This document shows positions 18,207 to 30,188 of a DNA stretch of 64,000 nt, piece by piece. The stretch is from positions 26,507-90,506 of the forward strand of contig JBEKCO010000002.1 in NCBI GenBank assembly GCA_050014835.1. Reading direction: 5' to 3'. Origin of the DNA: Bog-793 sp050014835. GTDB lineage: Bacteria; Actinomycetota; Acidimicrobiia; Acidimicrobiales; Bog-793. A program made the position numbers and the translations under genes. The notes below the pieces were generated by a model, which was given only the letters and a program-made list of their open reading frames with translations, was not told the DNA's origin and did not search any database. The first letter of the stretch is position 1. Each line of letters starts with the position of its first letter.

Positions 18207-19610
18207 ATGACGAATCGACGGGACATGTGGTCGGGTCCGGGAAGGTTGCCGCTTGCGCTCGTTTTCGTCGCGTCGGCGATCGTGCTCGCGCCTCTCGCCG
18301 CCACCGGCACCGCCGCGGGGGGATCGACGTCGGCCGGCGGTACGACCGGCCAGTGGACGACGTACGGGGGGAACTTCCAGCGCACCGCCGAGCAACCAAT
18401 CAGTGCACCTTTGCGGCCGCTGCGGCTCCTGTGGCGCAACCAGGCGATCGACGGCCAGGTCTACGGCGAGCCGCTCATCGATGACGGGCGCGTCTTCGTC
18501 GGCACCGAGTCCGACGTCGTCGAGGCGCTCGACGCCCGCACCGGCCGGGTGGTCTGGTCGCGCCGGGTCGGCGACCCGGTGTCGGCGGGCGTCCTGCCCT
18601 GCGGCGACATCTACCCGACCGTCGGGATCACCTCGACGATGGTGATCGATCCGGGTTCGGGCGTGCTGTACGCCTCGGAGGAGGTCGCGATCGGCGGTGC
18701 GGTCCACCACGAGCTCGTCGCCCTGGCCTCGGCGACCGGCCGGGTGCTCTTCTCGCGGGACCTCGACCGACCGGGTTGGACCGCGGCCGCGCAGCTCCAG
18801 CGGACCGGGCTGGCGCTCGACGCGGGGCGGGTCCTCGTCGGCTTCGGTGGAAACGACGGGGACTGCAGCACCTACCGCGGGTACCTGATGGCCGTACCGG
18901 AGAGCGGTGCGGGACCGACCCTCGTCTACGGGGTCCCGACGGCCAAGGGCGGCGCGATCTGGGCCCCCGCCGGCGTCAGCGTGGAGCCGTCCGACGAGAT
19001 CCTCGCCGCGACGGGCAACGGGGCGTCGACGACGACCTATGACGAGGGCGACAGCGTCCTCGGGCTCTCGCCGGCACTGAAGCTCGTGGACCACTTCGCG
19101 CCGACCACGTGGGCGCTCGACAACGAGACCGACCTCGATCTCGGTTCGACCGCACCCGTCGTCCTGTCCGATGGGCGCGTCCTCATGGTCGGCAAGTCCG
19201 GCACCGCCTACCTGCTCGACGGGAACAGGCTCGGCGGGTACGGCGGACAGGTCGCGTCGGTGACGGTCTGCAACTCGCGCGGCGGGAACGCCGCGGCGGG
19301 CGACTACGTCTACGTCGCCTGCCCGGACACGAGCCTGACTGCGTTGCTCGTCCGGGGTGACTCGCTCTCCGTCGCCTGGCGGGCCCCGGCCGGGGTCTCG
19401 GGCTCGCCGACCGTGGCCGGCGGTTACGTCTGGAGCGTGGGCAACGGCGAGCTCGTCGGCCTGAACCCCCGGACAGGCTCGCCGGACGTGACCGTGTCGG
19501 CGCTCCCGACCGAGCACTTCGCCGCGCCGAGTGCCGGCGAGGGGCTGCTCGTCGTCGGCGGTTCCACGGGGGTCGAGGCCTTCGTCGGGCCCGACGGTTA
19601 CCTGCGGTGA
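18207..19610 (+). CDS. Secreted PQQ-like beta-propeller protein
   Basis: This 467-aa protein has an N-terminal signal sequence (positive start, hydrophobic 13-35). Repeated beta-propeller blades follow, of the type 'DDGRVFVGTESDVVEALDARTG' (split here by the limit on quoted length) and 'VWSRRVG'. Blades of this family pack into PQQ-dehydrogenase-like or BamB-like propellers. No dehydrogenase catalytic residues are obvious, so it may be a scaffold. The ATG at 18207 is chosen because the upstream open frame is antisense to the small HEAT-like gene. It is convergent with the metallophosphoesterase gene. Confidence 0.7.
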   Translation: MTNRRDMWSGPGRLPLALVFVASAIVLAPLAATGTAAGGSTSAGGTTGQWTTYGGNFQRTAEQPISAPLRPLRLLWRNQAIDGQVYGEPLIDDGRVFVGTESDVVEALDARTGRVVWSRRVGDPVSAGVLPCGDIYPTVGITSTMVIDPGSGVLYASEEVAIGGAVHHELVALASATGRVLFSRDLDRPGWTAAAQLQRTGLALDAGRVLVGFGGNDGDCSTYRGYLMAVPESGAGPTLVYGVPTAKGGAIWAPAGVSVEPSDEILAATGNGASTTTYDEGDSVLGLSPALKLVDHFAPTTWALDNETDLDLGSTAPVVLSDGRVLMVGKSGTAYLLDGNRLGGYGGQVASVTVCNSRGGNAAAGDYVYVACPDTSLTALLVRGDSLSVAWRAPAGVSGSPTVAGGYVWSVGNGELVGLNPRTGSPDVTVSALPTEHFAAPSAGEGLLVVGGSTGVEAFVGPDGYLR

Positions 19611-21307
19611 GGGTCGCGGTCCTCGCAGCGCGGTCTCAGGTAGCGAAGGGCATCGACATCGTGAGCTCGACGTTCCGGTCCTCGGCCCGCCCGGCGAGGC
19701 CCGCCTCGAGTCCCGCGCCCGGGGCGTTGGCGGCGAGCTCGCGGTGCAGCGCCGCCAGCTGCTCCAGGCCGACTGCCGAATCCGGGTCGGGGGGCGCGCC
19801 GTGGTCGACCATGGTCGACAGCACGGAAAGCGTGCCGTCGGCGCCGACGACGACCTCGACGACACGGGCCTGGCAGGGCCAGTCGGCCATCGCCGCCGTC
19901 GAGACCTCCCAGATCCCCCGGGCCGGGTCGTAGGGGCTCGGCCAGAACACCACCTCGTTGAGGTGCCGGTGGCCGTTCAGCCAGAGCACGACGTTGTCGA
20001 AGCGGTGGAGGAGGGCCCGAACCTCGTGGGCCGCCGCCCGGGGGTGGTCGTCCTCCGCTCCGGCGGGGTCCTGACGGAGGTTGGCGAGGGTCGCGAGGCC
20101 GTGGTGCGAGGCGAGCACGACGAGCCGGTCGGCGTGGCCGGTCGTGATCACGCGGCCGTCGGGTGACCGGAACCGGGAGTGCACCTCGGTGAGGTGTTCC
20201 GCGAGCCAGCGCAGCTGGCGACGTCCGATGCTGCCGTGGTGCTGGCCGTCGAGGTTCGTCGTGTCGAGCACGACGATGCGGACGCCCGCGAAGTCGTCGT
20301 TAACGGTGTAGGCGGTCTCTGAGGCGAGGTTGTCCGCGCCAAAGCCGTGTCCCCGTGGCAGGCCCGCCGCGGCGAGGTGGGCGGCGACGAACTCGGTCCG
20401 CCCGACGATCCGGCGTTCCGGGTCGGCGGTGACCGGACGGGATGACCCGGCGAGGAACCGCTCGGGATGCGAGATCAGCTCCTCCTCCCGGCCGAGGAGG
20501 TCCGGCCCCGGGGGCGGGGCGACGGCCTTGCTCGCCCCGGTGACCGCGGCGCAGTAGGCGGGGGTGGCGATGGCGGTGCCGAGGGCGAGCCCGTCGTGGT
20601 TGCCGAAGCAGGAGAGCCACGGGAGGCCGACGCCGGCGGCGCGGAAGGGCGCCATCGCCTCTTGCAACAGCCCGGGGCGCTCCGGGAAACCCCAGTCGAG
20701 CTTGAACCGGTCGGTCCCCGGGTCGGGGTGCCAGAACAGGGGGTTCGGCCAGGTGGCCGCCTGCACCCCCTCGTAGTCGGTCCCGCCCGAGCGCGGCACG
20801 ACGACGCCCCCGCTGAGAAGCGTCGTGAAGTTCACGAGCTCGTTCGCCTGGGCGTTGTCGATGCTGTCGCCGGTGCAGACGACGAGGCCGAGGGGGGCGC
20901 CGGTCTCCCGGCTCGCACCGAGGCGACGCAACGTGCGGGCCATCACCTCCCCGGCGTGGAGGGCGAGCGCCTCCTGGGCCCTTTGGGCGGGCACGAAGGC
21001 TTCGGCCCCCGCCCGTCCGGCGAGCTCCTCGAAGAACTCGAAGCGTCCGGGCGACCCAACGTCCGCAAGCTGGAAGTCCGTGAGGTGGACGAGGCGGAGG
21101 AGACTCGTGGCGCCCGAGCCGAGGGCACTCGGCTCCCCGTTGACGTGGCGCACCAGGCGGGGCTCGCCGGGGCCGTGGGCGAGACGCCGGTAGGCGCCGC
21201 GCCGCCCGCGCCGGAGCACGGCCCCCGCGGTCACCGTGCGGTCGACGGTGGTCGCCGCGTCCTGCCGAGGCGGTGGCACCGCCGTTGCTGCAGGCGACTC
21301 GTCGTCG

Positions 21308-22998
<1,691 letters not shown>

Positions 22999-23002
<4 letters not shown>

Positions 23003-24114
23003 GTGGCGGGCGGACGGGCGACCACAAACAAGATGTCGCCGAGTAGGTCGATGTCGGCGCGCGCGCCGGCAGGAAACGTGAAGCCCTCGCTCGCCGGGAG
23101 CGTGGACGTCACCTCGACGCCGTCGGGCAGGGCGGCGACGACCCGGACGACGGCCCCGAGGAACGAGGCGCGGGCGACGACCGCCGGTCCGTCGGGTGTG
23201 GGGCGCATCCGGATGCTCTCGGGCCGGACGAGGACGTCGACCTTCTGCCCGGCGCGTAGCCCCGCGCCGGCGCTCGCGGGGACGGCGAGTCGCGCGCCGA
23301 GGACGGCGACGGTGTCCGGCGCCTTCATCTCGCCCGGCAGCCGACTCACGGAGCCGACGAACTCGGCGACGAAGTTCGACGTCGGCGTGGAATAGACCTC
23401 CGCCGGCGGGCCGAGTTGCTCGAGCCTGCCGGCACGCATGACGCCGACGCGGTCCGCGATGGACAGGGCCTCTTCTTGGTCGTGGGTCACGAAAAGCGTC
23501 GTGATCCCGACCTCGAGCTGGATGCGGCGAATCTCGTCGCGCAGCTGGGAGCGGACCTTCGCGTCGAGTGCCGAGAGCGGCTCGTCGAGTAGCAGCAGGC
23601 GGGGCTCGACGCACAGCGCCCGGGCGAGCGCGACCCGTTGTTGCTGGCCGCCGGAGAGCTCGTGCGGGTAGCGCTCGGCGAGCGGCGCCAGCCCGACGAG
23701 TTCGAGCAGCTCGCCGGCGCGCTTGTGGCGCTCGGCGGCCGGAACGCGGCGGACCTCGAGCCCGAAGGCGACGTTGGCGAGGGCATTCATGTTCGGGAAG
23801 AGGCTGTAGGCCTGGAAGACCATCCCGACGTTTCGCCGGTGCGGTGACACGTGGGTAATGTCCTCGCCGCCCACGAAGACACGGCCCTCGTCGAGCTGTT
23901 CGAGCCCGGCGACAGCCCGCAGGGCCGTTGTCTTGCCACAACCGGAAGGGCCGAGGAGGGCGACGAGCTCGCCGGGGGCGACGGTAATGGAGAAGGCGTC
24001 GAGCGCGTGGACCTTGCCGTAGGTGCGGCGGCAGTTGACGAGTTCGAGCACGACGCCACCGCGGGTGCGCTCCCGGGCGAGTGATTCGGCTCTCGGTGGC
24101 ACGGTGATCGTCAT
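22999..24114 (-). CDS. ABC transporter ATPase (spermidine/Fe/phosphonate-type importer)
   Basis: This 371-aa ATPase has Walker A GPSGCGKTT, signature LSGGQQQRVALARAL, Walker B 'LLLLDEPLSALD' and a C-terminal TOBE-type regulatory domain ('DVLVRPESIRM'). That is the layout of PotA/FbpC/PhnT-like importers. The ATG at 24114 has a GGGAGG ribosome-binding site 5-6 bases upstream. It lies between two permease genes and glpD, and its GTGA overlap with glpD implies co-translation. Confidence 0.87.
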
Positions 24115-24133
24115 AGCGCCTCCCGGAGCATCG

Positions 24134-24982
24134 TCATGTCGCCGGCTCCGCACCCGGGGCCGACGCCGAGGTCTCGGCTTCGTCGAGGGCGTCGACGAGG
24201 CCGATGCCAAAACCAGTCGTCGTCCGCCGCTTCCCCGAGCCGACGAGGGCGAGGGCAACGAGGAGAATCCAGGTGACGAGGAGGGCGGCGATCGAGAGCG
24301 CCACCGCGACATAGGGGTTGTTGCCCTCGACCGAGACGAGCCAGACGGGAAACGTCATGAAGCCCATGATGCTGGCGATGGCGTACTCGCCGAGGGACAG
24401 CGCGACCGTGAGGAAGGCCGCGGCGAGGATCCCCGAACGCATGTTGGGCAGGAGCACCCGGGAGAAGAGTTTGCCCCACCCGGCGCCCATCGACCGGCTG
24501 GCGTCGACGAGGGTGTGCAGGTCGAGAGACCGGACTCCCGAGTCGATCGCCCGGTATGAATACGGCATGGCGAGGATGACGTAAACGAGGGCGAGGATCA
24601 CCGGGGTGCCGGTGATGATGTCGGGGAGGTTGCGGTACACGCCGAGCACGCCGAGGACGATAACCACAGCGGGTACGCCGAGCGGCAGAAGGCTGACCGC
24701 GTCGAGCACGGCTCGCCAACGAGGAAGGCGAAGGTTGACGAGGATGACGGTGGGGACGAGGAGCACGAGGGTGATGACCATCGCTCCGGCGGCGACCTTC
24801 ACCGACGTGATGAGGCTTGCGGCGAGACCCGGTTCCGCGATCGCCTGGGAGTAGGCGATGAACGAGAGGTGTCCCTGGTAACCGGCTTCCAGGCTGAACT
24901 GGATCGAGGCGGCCATGGGGGCGAGGACGTAGAAGCCCAGCAGCCCGAACACGACCCAGCGGAAGGTCCGCTTGCGTCTCAC
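24134..24982 (-). CDS. ABC transporter permease, PotC/PhnV type
   Basis: This 282-aa inner-membrane protein has about six membrane segments and the EAA loop 'DASRSMGAGWGKLFSRVLLP', which contacts the ATPase. The GTG start at 24982 overlaps the stop of the other permease (GTGA), so the longer upstream open frame is rejected. It is the second permease of the operon. The C-terminal tail (about 250-282) is hydrophilic. Confidence 0.85.
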   Translation of the reverse strand: MRRKRTFRWVVFGLLGFYVLAPMAASIQFSLEAGYQGHLSFIAYSQAIAEPGLAASLITSVKVAAGAMVITLVLLVPTVILVNLRLPRWRAVLDAVSLLPLGVPAVVIVLGVLGVYRNLPDIITGTPVILALVYVILAMPYSYRAIDSGVRSLDLHTLVDASRSMGAGWGKLFSRVLLPNMRSGILAAAFLTVALSLGEYAIASIMGFMTFPVWLVSVEGNNPYVAVALSIAALLVTWILLVALALVGSGKRRTTTGFGIGLVDALDEAETSASAPGAEPAT

Positions 24983-25854
24983 CGCAACCACCGGGCGGTC
25001 CTGCGTTGCACGAGGACGTAGAGCACCCCGGCGGCGACGACGATCACGATCATGCCGAAGCCGAGCGCGTCGCCGAGGTTTGCCTGGTTCGAGACGACGT
25101 TGCCGGCGAGGAGGGCCCCGATCTCGATCGGAACGAGGGGGACGGAGCCAGTCGTCAGCGCCTGGGCGGTGGCGTAGGCGGCGAACGCATCCATGAACAG
25201 CACCATGAGAGTCGCGATGAGCGGCGGTGTGAGGACTGGCAGACCCACCTTCTGCCAGTAGCTCCGCGGGCTGGCGCCGAGCGTCGCCGCCGCCTCCCGC
25301 CATTCGCGGCGGAGCGCCTCGACCGGGGGGAGCGTGAGCAGCACCACGAGGGGTAGGAGGAAGTACAGGTAGACGATCACGAGGCCGGTGAAGCTGAACA
25401 GGCTGAAGCCGTGGTCGTAGGGATTGAAGCCGATCTCGGCAAGCACGTGGGTAGCGACTCCCGCGTTGCCGATCGTGGCGATGAAGGCGAAGGCGAGCGG
25501 CACGCCGCCTGTGTTGGCAAGGACTCCGCAGGCGGTGGTGACGAGACGCCGCGCGAGCAGGTTCGAGGAGCTGACGAGGGCCACCGTCCCCACTAGCCCG
25601 AGGACCGCAGCGATGAGCGCGGAGACCGCCGAGAGTTCCAGGCTCACCACGTAGGAGTGAAGCCACGGCTGCTGGGAGGAAAGGACGGTCGCCAGGTTGG
25701 AGAGGGAGAGCCGTCCATTGTTATCTCGGAAGGCCTGGATCATGACGGATCCGGCCGGGATAATGAGGAAAAAGGCGACGTAGCCGAGGAACGGAACGAC
25801 GCCGATCGCCGCCAGGAACCGGAATCGGCGCGCGCCGGAACCCGCGCTCTTCAC
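24979..25854 (-). CDS. ABC transporter permease, PotB/PhnU type
   Basis: This 291-aa protein has six membrane segments and the EAA-loop stretch 'REAAATLGASPRSYWQKVGLP'-like sequence near residues 188-208. The GTG start lies 44 bp downstream of the binding-protein stop. It pairs with the following permease and the PotA-like ATPase to form the importer channel. Confidence 0.85.
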   Translation of the reverse strand: MKSAGSGARRFRFLAAIGVVPFLGYVAFFLIIPAGSVMIQAFRDNNGRLSLSNLATVLSSQQPWLHSYVVSLELSAVSALIAAVLGLVGTVALVSSSNLLARRLVTTACGVLANTGGVPLAFAFIATIGNAGVATHVLAEIGFNPYDHGFSLFSFTGLVIVYLYFLLPLVVLLTLPPVEALRREWREAAATLGASPRSYWQKVGLPVLTPPLIATLMVLFMDAFAAYATAQALTTGSVPLVPIEIGALLAGNVVSNQANLGDALGFGMIVIVVAAGVLYVLVQRRTARWLR

Positions 25855-25898
25855 GCGGGCTCCGGCGCAGCGCTCACTTGTCTAGGAGTCGGTGATCG

Positions 25899-27092
25899 CT
25901 AGCCGACGGCGGATGCCCAATCGGCCACGACCAGGTTTTTTGCCTTGTCAGATTGGGACTGGCTGGCGATCGCGGGCGCTTCGGAGAGAGCCGGCACCGC
26001 GGCGAGTGCCGCGCTGCTCACCGTGTGGTTCGCTTCCATCGCCGTGATCGTCGCGGGCACCGCTCCGCCTTCCATCCACAGGTTCTGGCCGGTGGGGGAG
26101 TACATGTACTCGAGGAAGAGCCGAGCAGCAGCCGGGTGCGGCGCGAAGGCGCTGATCGCCATGGCGTAGTACGAGGCGTACGGCTGACCCTTGGGGATGA
26201 CGATCTTCCAGTCGATGCCCTGCGCCTTGAGTTCCTTCTGCCACGAGAGCTGGTTGAACGTCCAGTCCAGGGTGGCGAGAACGGTCTTGTCGGCCATGGG
26301 CGCGTCACCTGCTCCGCCGGCCTCGGTCGGGTTGTAGTTGCCAACCGCGTTGAGGTGCTTGAAGTAGCTGATGCCCGGAAGGATGTTGTTGAGCGAGCCT
26401 CCGTTGTCGAGCGCGGCCGCGTAGACCGCGGAGAATCCGGCAGCCGAAGACGTTGGGCTGTTGCTGAGGCCCACTGCGTTCTTGAACTCCGGAAGGAGGA
26501 GGCTGGCGAAGCCGGTCGGCGTGGTCTTGATGACGCTGGCGTTGTAGCCGATCGACATCACGCCGCTGTAGTCATAGGCCCAGTAGCCAACCGGGCTCTT
26601 CCAGGCCGCCGGGATCTCACTCCACTCCGCGGTCTCGTATCGGGCGAGGATCGGTCCCTTGAAGGACCCCGGCACGCCGTGCACGCCTTCCTCGGCGAAC
26701 GAGGGTCCGACGTCGACGACGTCGGGCTCGTTGGACTTGCCGTGGTCGAGGTTGATCTCGCTCAGCTCTTCGGCGCTCGTGCCGTCCGGGTTGAAGTCGT
26801 TGATCTTCAGGCCGTACTTCGCGCCGAAGTCTTTGATGATGTTGCCGTAGTTGGCCCAGGTGTCGGGATCAGCGGTGAGATTGAGGGTGCCCTCGGCCTT
26901 GGCCGCAGCGATGAGAGTGCTCATGCCGCCACAAGACGCGAGGTTGACAGCCGTGGCCCAGCAGGCGTCTGACGATGACGCGCTCGCGGCGCTGGCGGTC
27001 GACCCAGTCACTGCCGCGAAAGCGGCGAGCATGGTGACCGCAGCTCCAAGGGTGGCTGGGCGAAGCCACCGGCGTCCGAACCTTCTGTGCAT
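25899..27092 (-). CDS. Extracellular solute-binding protein (type II, PotD/PhnS-like)
   Basis: This 397-aa binding protein has a signal peptide (about 1-38, ending TASAAS) and the fold of iron/spermidine/aminoethylphosphonate binders: 'EGTLNLTADPDTWANYGNII', 'PDVVDVGPSFAEEGV', 'WAYDYSGVMSIGYN' and a C-terminal 'LFLEYMYSPTGQNLWMEGGA'. The ATG at 27092 is preferred because a GGAGG site precedes it; an in-frame ATG 15 bp upstream has none. It leads the operon with two permeases, the ATPase, glpD and the phosphoesterase. The ligand could be a phosphonate, polyamine or glycerol-phosphate compound. Confidence 0.82.
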   Translation of the reverse strand: MHRRFGRRWLRPATLGAAVTMLAAFAAVTGSTASAASASSSDACWATAVNLASCGGMSTLIAAAKAEGTLNLTADPDTWANYGNIIKDFGAKYGLKINDFNPDGTSAEELSEINLDHGKSNEPDVVDVGPSFAEEGVHGVPGSFKGPILARYETAEWSEIPAAWKSPVGYWAYDYSGVMSIGYNASVIKTTPTGFASLLLPEFKNAVGLSNSPTSSAAGFSAVYAAALDNGGSLNNILPGISYFKHLNAVGNYNPTEAGGAGDAPMADKTVLATLDWTFNQLSWQKELKAQGIDWKIVIPKGQPYASYYAMAISAFAPHPAAARLFLEYMYSPTGQNLWMEGGAVPATITAMEANHTVSSAALAAVPALSEAPAIASQSQSDKAKNLVVADWASAVG

Positions 27093-27625
27093 CGAGCCTC
27101 CAGTCATTCGCGGGCGGGCACGAAACCCGCCGCTGTCGAGGCGAGATACTAGGGATCCCTTATAAAACAGGGATGAACTGGAGATGCCGCGCAGGTGAAG
27201 TCTTGGCGACGGGAATCTCCCTGTGTGCTGATTGCAGCAGGTGTACAGCTGCGTTCCGCAATTAACAAGCAAGATGTCATTTCCCGTTCACTCAAACGCG
27301 CGTGCACGCGGTAACAAGCCATTATCGATCGACGTGGCGCGGCGACCGAGTTCAGGCGTCTCAGACGGCCGGTCGGGCTCGTCCATGGTCCTCTCGGTCG
27401 AGGATCGCGGTCGGTGGCGTCGGTTGGCGTCGAGCATTGGTCGATCGGTATTGCCACGCGCCCTGGCGGAGCGGCCGCGTGGTTCGGGACGGGGGGTGTT
27501 GACCCTGTGGACAGCAGTGGGAACCGCAGGTAGCTTCGGGCCGCCACGCCGCCGGCCGCGTCGCGATCGCGTCGTGGATGTTGACGGGTTGCTCGACGAC
27601 GCGCGAGGGATCTTCGGGAGGAGCG
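27093..27625. other. Intergenic region with divergent promoters, no gene seen
   Basis: This 533-bp stretch lies between the binding-protein start (minus) and a methyltransferase start (plus). It is AT-richer than its neighbours around 27150-27340. On the minus strand a TATAAG-type -10 candidate sits beside the palindrome AGGGATCCCT (27152-27161). Open frames across it have no recognisable content. Confidence 0.5.
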
Positions 27626-28393
27626 ATGGCCAAGGGCTACTTCCTCGAACGCGAGGAGTTCCTTCGTCCTCCGCTTTCTGAGCGGGAGCTCGGGCTACGA
27701 GAGGTGCGACGTGCTGGACGCGCGTTGAGCGGGAATCCCAGGGACCTCCGCTTGTTCGGTATGGGGGTTCTCACCTGGTATTCGCTTGGAATCAGGATTC
27801 TCGGCCGCACCGCAGTGGAAGTGACGCGGGACCGGCAGGCCGCCTTCTTCGCGGGCGCAGTTGCCGGGACGCTCAGGCGCGAAGGTCAGGAGATAGGACA
27901 GGTTGTTGACCCGTTCCTCGGCAGTGGGAACCTTCTCTACCACTTCACGAGGTGTCTCGGCGTACGCCATTGCGTCGGGTTTGAACTTGACCATTCGATC
28001 TGCGACCTGGCTCGGGCGAATTTTTCGCGGCTGCAGCGCGTCGGGAAGCTGCGCGGAGTTACGTTCGAACTGAAGGAAGCTGACTGGTCGGAGGCCGGAA
28101 AGACCGTCAACAGGGCCTCCTCGGTCGTCATCTTGTCCCCACCGTGGGGAGGCGGCTTCGGCGAGCATGGGCTGGACTTGCGGCTCACGACGCCACCGGT
28201 CATGTCGATCCTCCGTGAGTTGAGCGACTCAGCGACCGGGGACGAGGTCTTCGCGGCAGTGCACACGCATCCTTGGATCGTCCGTGAATCGGTGGTGGAA
28301 GTGCGGGATTCGTTCGACGTGCTTGAGACGGTGCTTCCTGATGACCCGGCCGTCGCGACACGTATCGACTATCTCCTCGTGCGGCTGCGCTGA
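27626..28393 (+). CDS. SAM-dependent methyltransferase, TGS1-like (RNA cap guanosine-N2 methylase-like motifs)
   Basis: This 255-aa protein has SAM motif I 'DPFLGSGNLLYHF' (95-107), an acidic motif II 'GFELD' (118-122) and a catalytic-loop 'ILSPPWGGGFG' (169-179). The [SN]PPW-GG pattern is shared with trimethylguanosine synthase (TGS1) and related N-methyltransferases of RNA guanine. Eukaryotic-type capping is not expected in bacteria, so the target is unknown. The N-terminal 90 residues are unassigned. The ATG at 27626 follows GGGAGGAG. It is first in a three-gene plus-strand set beside the attL site and is less GC-biased than the flanks by eye. Confidence 0.62.
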   Translation: MAKGYFLEREEFLRPPLSERELGLREVRRAGRALSGNPRDLRLFGMGVLTWYSLGIRILGRTAVEVTRDRQAAFFAGAVAGTLRREGQEIGQVVDPFLGSGNLLYHFTRCLGVRHCVGFELDHSICDLARANFSRLQRVGKLRGVTFELKEADWSEAGKTVNRASSVVILSPPWGGGFGEHGLDLRLTTPPVMSILRELSDSATGDEVFAAVHTHPWIVRESVVEVRDSFDVLETVLPDDPAVATRIDYLLVRLR

Positions 28394-28559
28394 GGCCGAC
28401 CGTCACGGCAGGCCGACAGCTGCGTCGTCCGTGTGTTCCGCGCCAGCGGGAGATCGCCCCTCAGGGATCCGCCAAACGATCGATCGTTATAGTTTTCTCT
28501 CGGCGTGGACGGAAACCCGGCGTAGGAGCTTCCGACGGAATGGTGATCGGGGCGCAGCG

Positions 28560-29213
28560 ATGAAGTCCATTCTGCGGCGCGTGCACGCTCACCGGAGCGT
28601 GGAGGTTTTCATCATCCGGTTCGTCTTGCCGTGTGTGCGGTGGGGCATGAGAGTGCCGCTGCTCGAAGGGATCGTGTACCGGTTCTATGAATGGACGGCC
28701 CTGGCTCTCGTCGCGCAGCTCGACAGCGGCACGATTCTGAGCGCGCTCGGGGCCCTGGAGTCCGAAGGGATCGATTACTACCTGGCGGGAGGCTTCGGAA
28801 TCGACGCCCTGGTGGGGACGATGAGTTGCTTCCACGGCGACCTGGATATCGTTCTCGACCGGTACGCCGAGCAAATCGAGACCGCGATTGCGGTCATCGA
28901 GCGATATGGCTTTCACCAGATCGAGCCTCATCCCAACCTGATGTGGATGACGGCGACGGCCGTACTCGTGGATGGGGACGGCCGCATGATCGAACTTGTG
29001 GCGCTCGACGCTGGGCGCGTGGTGGCTGCGTCGAAAACCTTGGGTAACGGGGCCGTGATCGGGGATCCGGAGGGCGTGACTTCGAACGGGGAGATTTTCG
29101 GTAAAGCCGTCCGGTGTCTTTCGCTCCGCGCTCAGTTGGTGCTGCAAAGAGGGAAGCCGCTCCGGCCGAAGGACCTGCACAACATGCGCCGGATAGCGAA
29201 AATGGGGAGATGA
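28560..29213 (+). CDS. Nucleotidyltransferase-fold protein (ANT/LinB-like)
   Basis: This 217-aa protein has 'YYLAGGFGIDALVG' (73-86) and 'HGDLDIVLD' (92-100), the GG...DxD pattern of minimal nucleotidyltransferases such as aminoglycoside 2''-adenylyltransferase and lincosamide nucleotidyltransferase. A third acidic position may be the Glu in 'MIELVAL'. The first 60 residues, with two hydrophobic stretches, are unlike resistance enzymes. A small-molecule or tRNA target is possible. It lies 166 bp after the TGS1-like gene. Confidence 0.6.
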   Translation: MKSILRRVHAHRSVEVFIIRFVLPCVRWGMRVPLLEGIVYRFYEWTALALVAQLDSGTILSALGALESEGIDYYLAGGFGIDALVGTMSCFHGDLDIVLDRYAEQIETAIAVIERYGFHQIEPHPNLMWMTATAVLVDGDGRMIELVALDAGRVVAASKTLGNGAVIGDPEGVTSNGEIFGKAVRCLSLRAQLVLQRGKPLRPKDLHNMRRIAKMGR

Positions 29214-29338
29214 CGGTCGCTCGTCCCGGTCGTCGGGATTTCTGGCTCAGCGTGATTGTCTCCGTGAAGTGGTTGCGTGGTGCAACCGGTGGACACGGCC
29301 TGCTGGCGGTGCGGCACGCGAAGTGAGGGAGTGAAACG

Positions 29339-30154
29339 TTGAGGTTGAGCCGGAATCTCCAGGTGCGCGCCGCTGAGAATCGCTACGCGGAGCTGTTCGG
29401 TCGCTATGTCATGGCAACGGATGCGAAGCGCGTAATCGGCGATGCGCTCGCGGGCCTGCTGTCCGGGTGCAAGCGGCCCGTCCGCGTCCTGGATATGGGG
29501 GCTGGCCGGGGGGAGATCTCCGCGATACTTGCGGAAACGGCGGACGTCGTCGACGCGGTCGAACCGAACCGGCGCCATTACGAATCTCTCGTATCGCTAG
29601 CGCTCTCGAATCCGAGAATCCGGGTGTCCGAAGGTTCAGTTCAGGAATTCCGAAGCGACACCCGCTACGACCTCATCGCGCTCGTCTACGTCGTCGAATC
29701 GATCGTCGATTCAGACTTGGCGTCGCATGTCGCACGGCTGCTCGACATGCGAAAGCCGGATGGTCGGGTCGTGGGAGTGACCTACGTCGACGGGTGCCCC
29801 TGGGACGCGTTCTCGTCCGCTGTCGAAAGCATCATCCCGTTTGGCAGCACGGGAGGTGTGTCCCGGGTCTTTCCCCGCTTGCGGGCCGGCGGCCTCAACG
29901 TGCGAAACATTGGCGTTGTTTCCAGCTCGATCAGCGCGCCGTCGGTCGAAGAGCTGTTTGAGGTCCTTAGTTTCTTCTACATGAAAGAACTGCACGCCTA
30001 CGAGCGGTCGCGGCGGATTCTTATGCGTGAGCTGGGACATTACGTAGAGGGCGATGGCGATGGTGTCCGACTCACGGTCGACGACGTCCTCTACGAGATC
30101 ACCCCCATGACGTTCCGGTTCCAGAACGGCTCAGGGCTGGGTGACCAGACGTAG
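29339..30154 (+). CDS. Class I SAM-dependent methyltransferase
   Basis: This 271-aa protein has SAM motif I 'VLDMGAGRGEISAIL' (50-64), the acidic residue in 'VDAVEPN' (motif II) and 'YDLIALVYVVESI' (motif IV region), all typical of small-molecule methyltransferases. The only credible start is a TTG at 29339, eight bases after AGGGAG; a GTG at 29331 runs straight into a stop. The gene ends about 150 bp before the attL repeat, so the three-gene set is chromosomal flank, not element cargo. The substrate is unknown. Confidence 0.6.
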   Translation: MRLSRNLQVRAAENRYAELFGRYVMATDAKRVIGDALAGLLSGCKRPVRVLDMGAGRGEISAILAETADVVDAVEPNRRHYESLVSLALSNPRIRVSEGSVQEFRSDTRYDLIALVYVVESIVDSDLASHVARLLDMRKPDGRVVGVTYVDGCPWDAFSSAVESIIPFGSTGGVSRVFPRLRAGGLNVRNIGVVSSSISAPSVEELFEVLSFFYMKELHAYERSRRILMRELGHYVEGDGDGVRLTVDDVLYEITPMTFRFQNGSGLGDQT

Positions 30155-30188
30155 GGGTGAGCGCAGCACCGGTGGGGCCGAGATGTCA

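Noticed and set aside
27150..27310. PhoP/PHO-box-like sites upstream of the importer operon
   Set aside because: Only isolated GTTCA-type half-sites, without the 11-bp direct-repeat spacing, can be seen.
27232..27681. 149-aa plus-strand ORF ahead of the TGS1-like gene
   Set aside because: No ribosome-binding site, no domain, and it overlaps the well-supported ATG at 27626 in a different frame.
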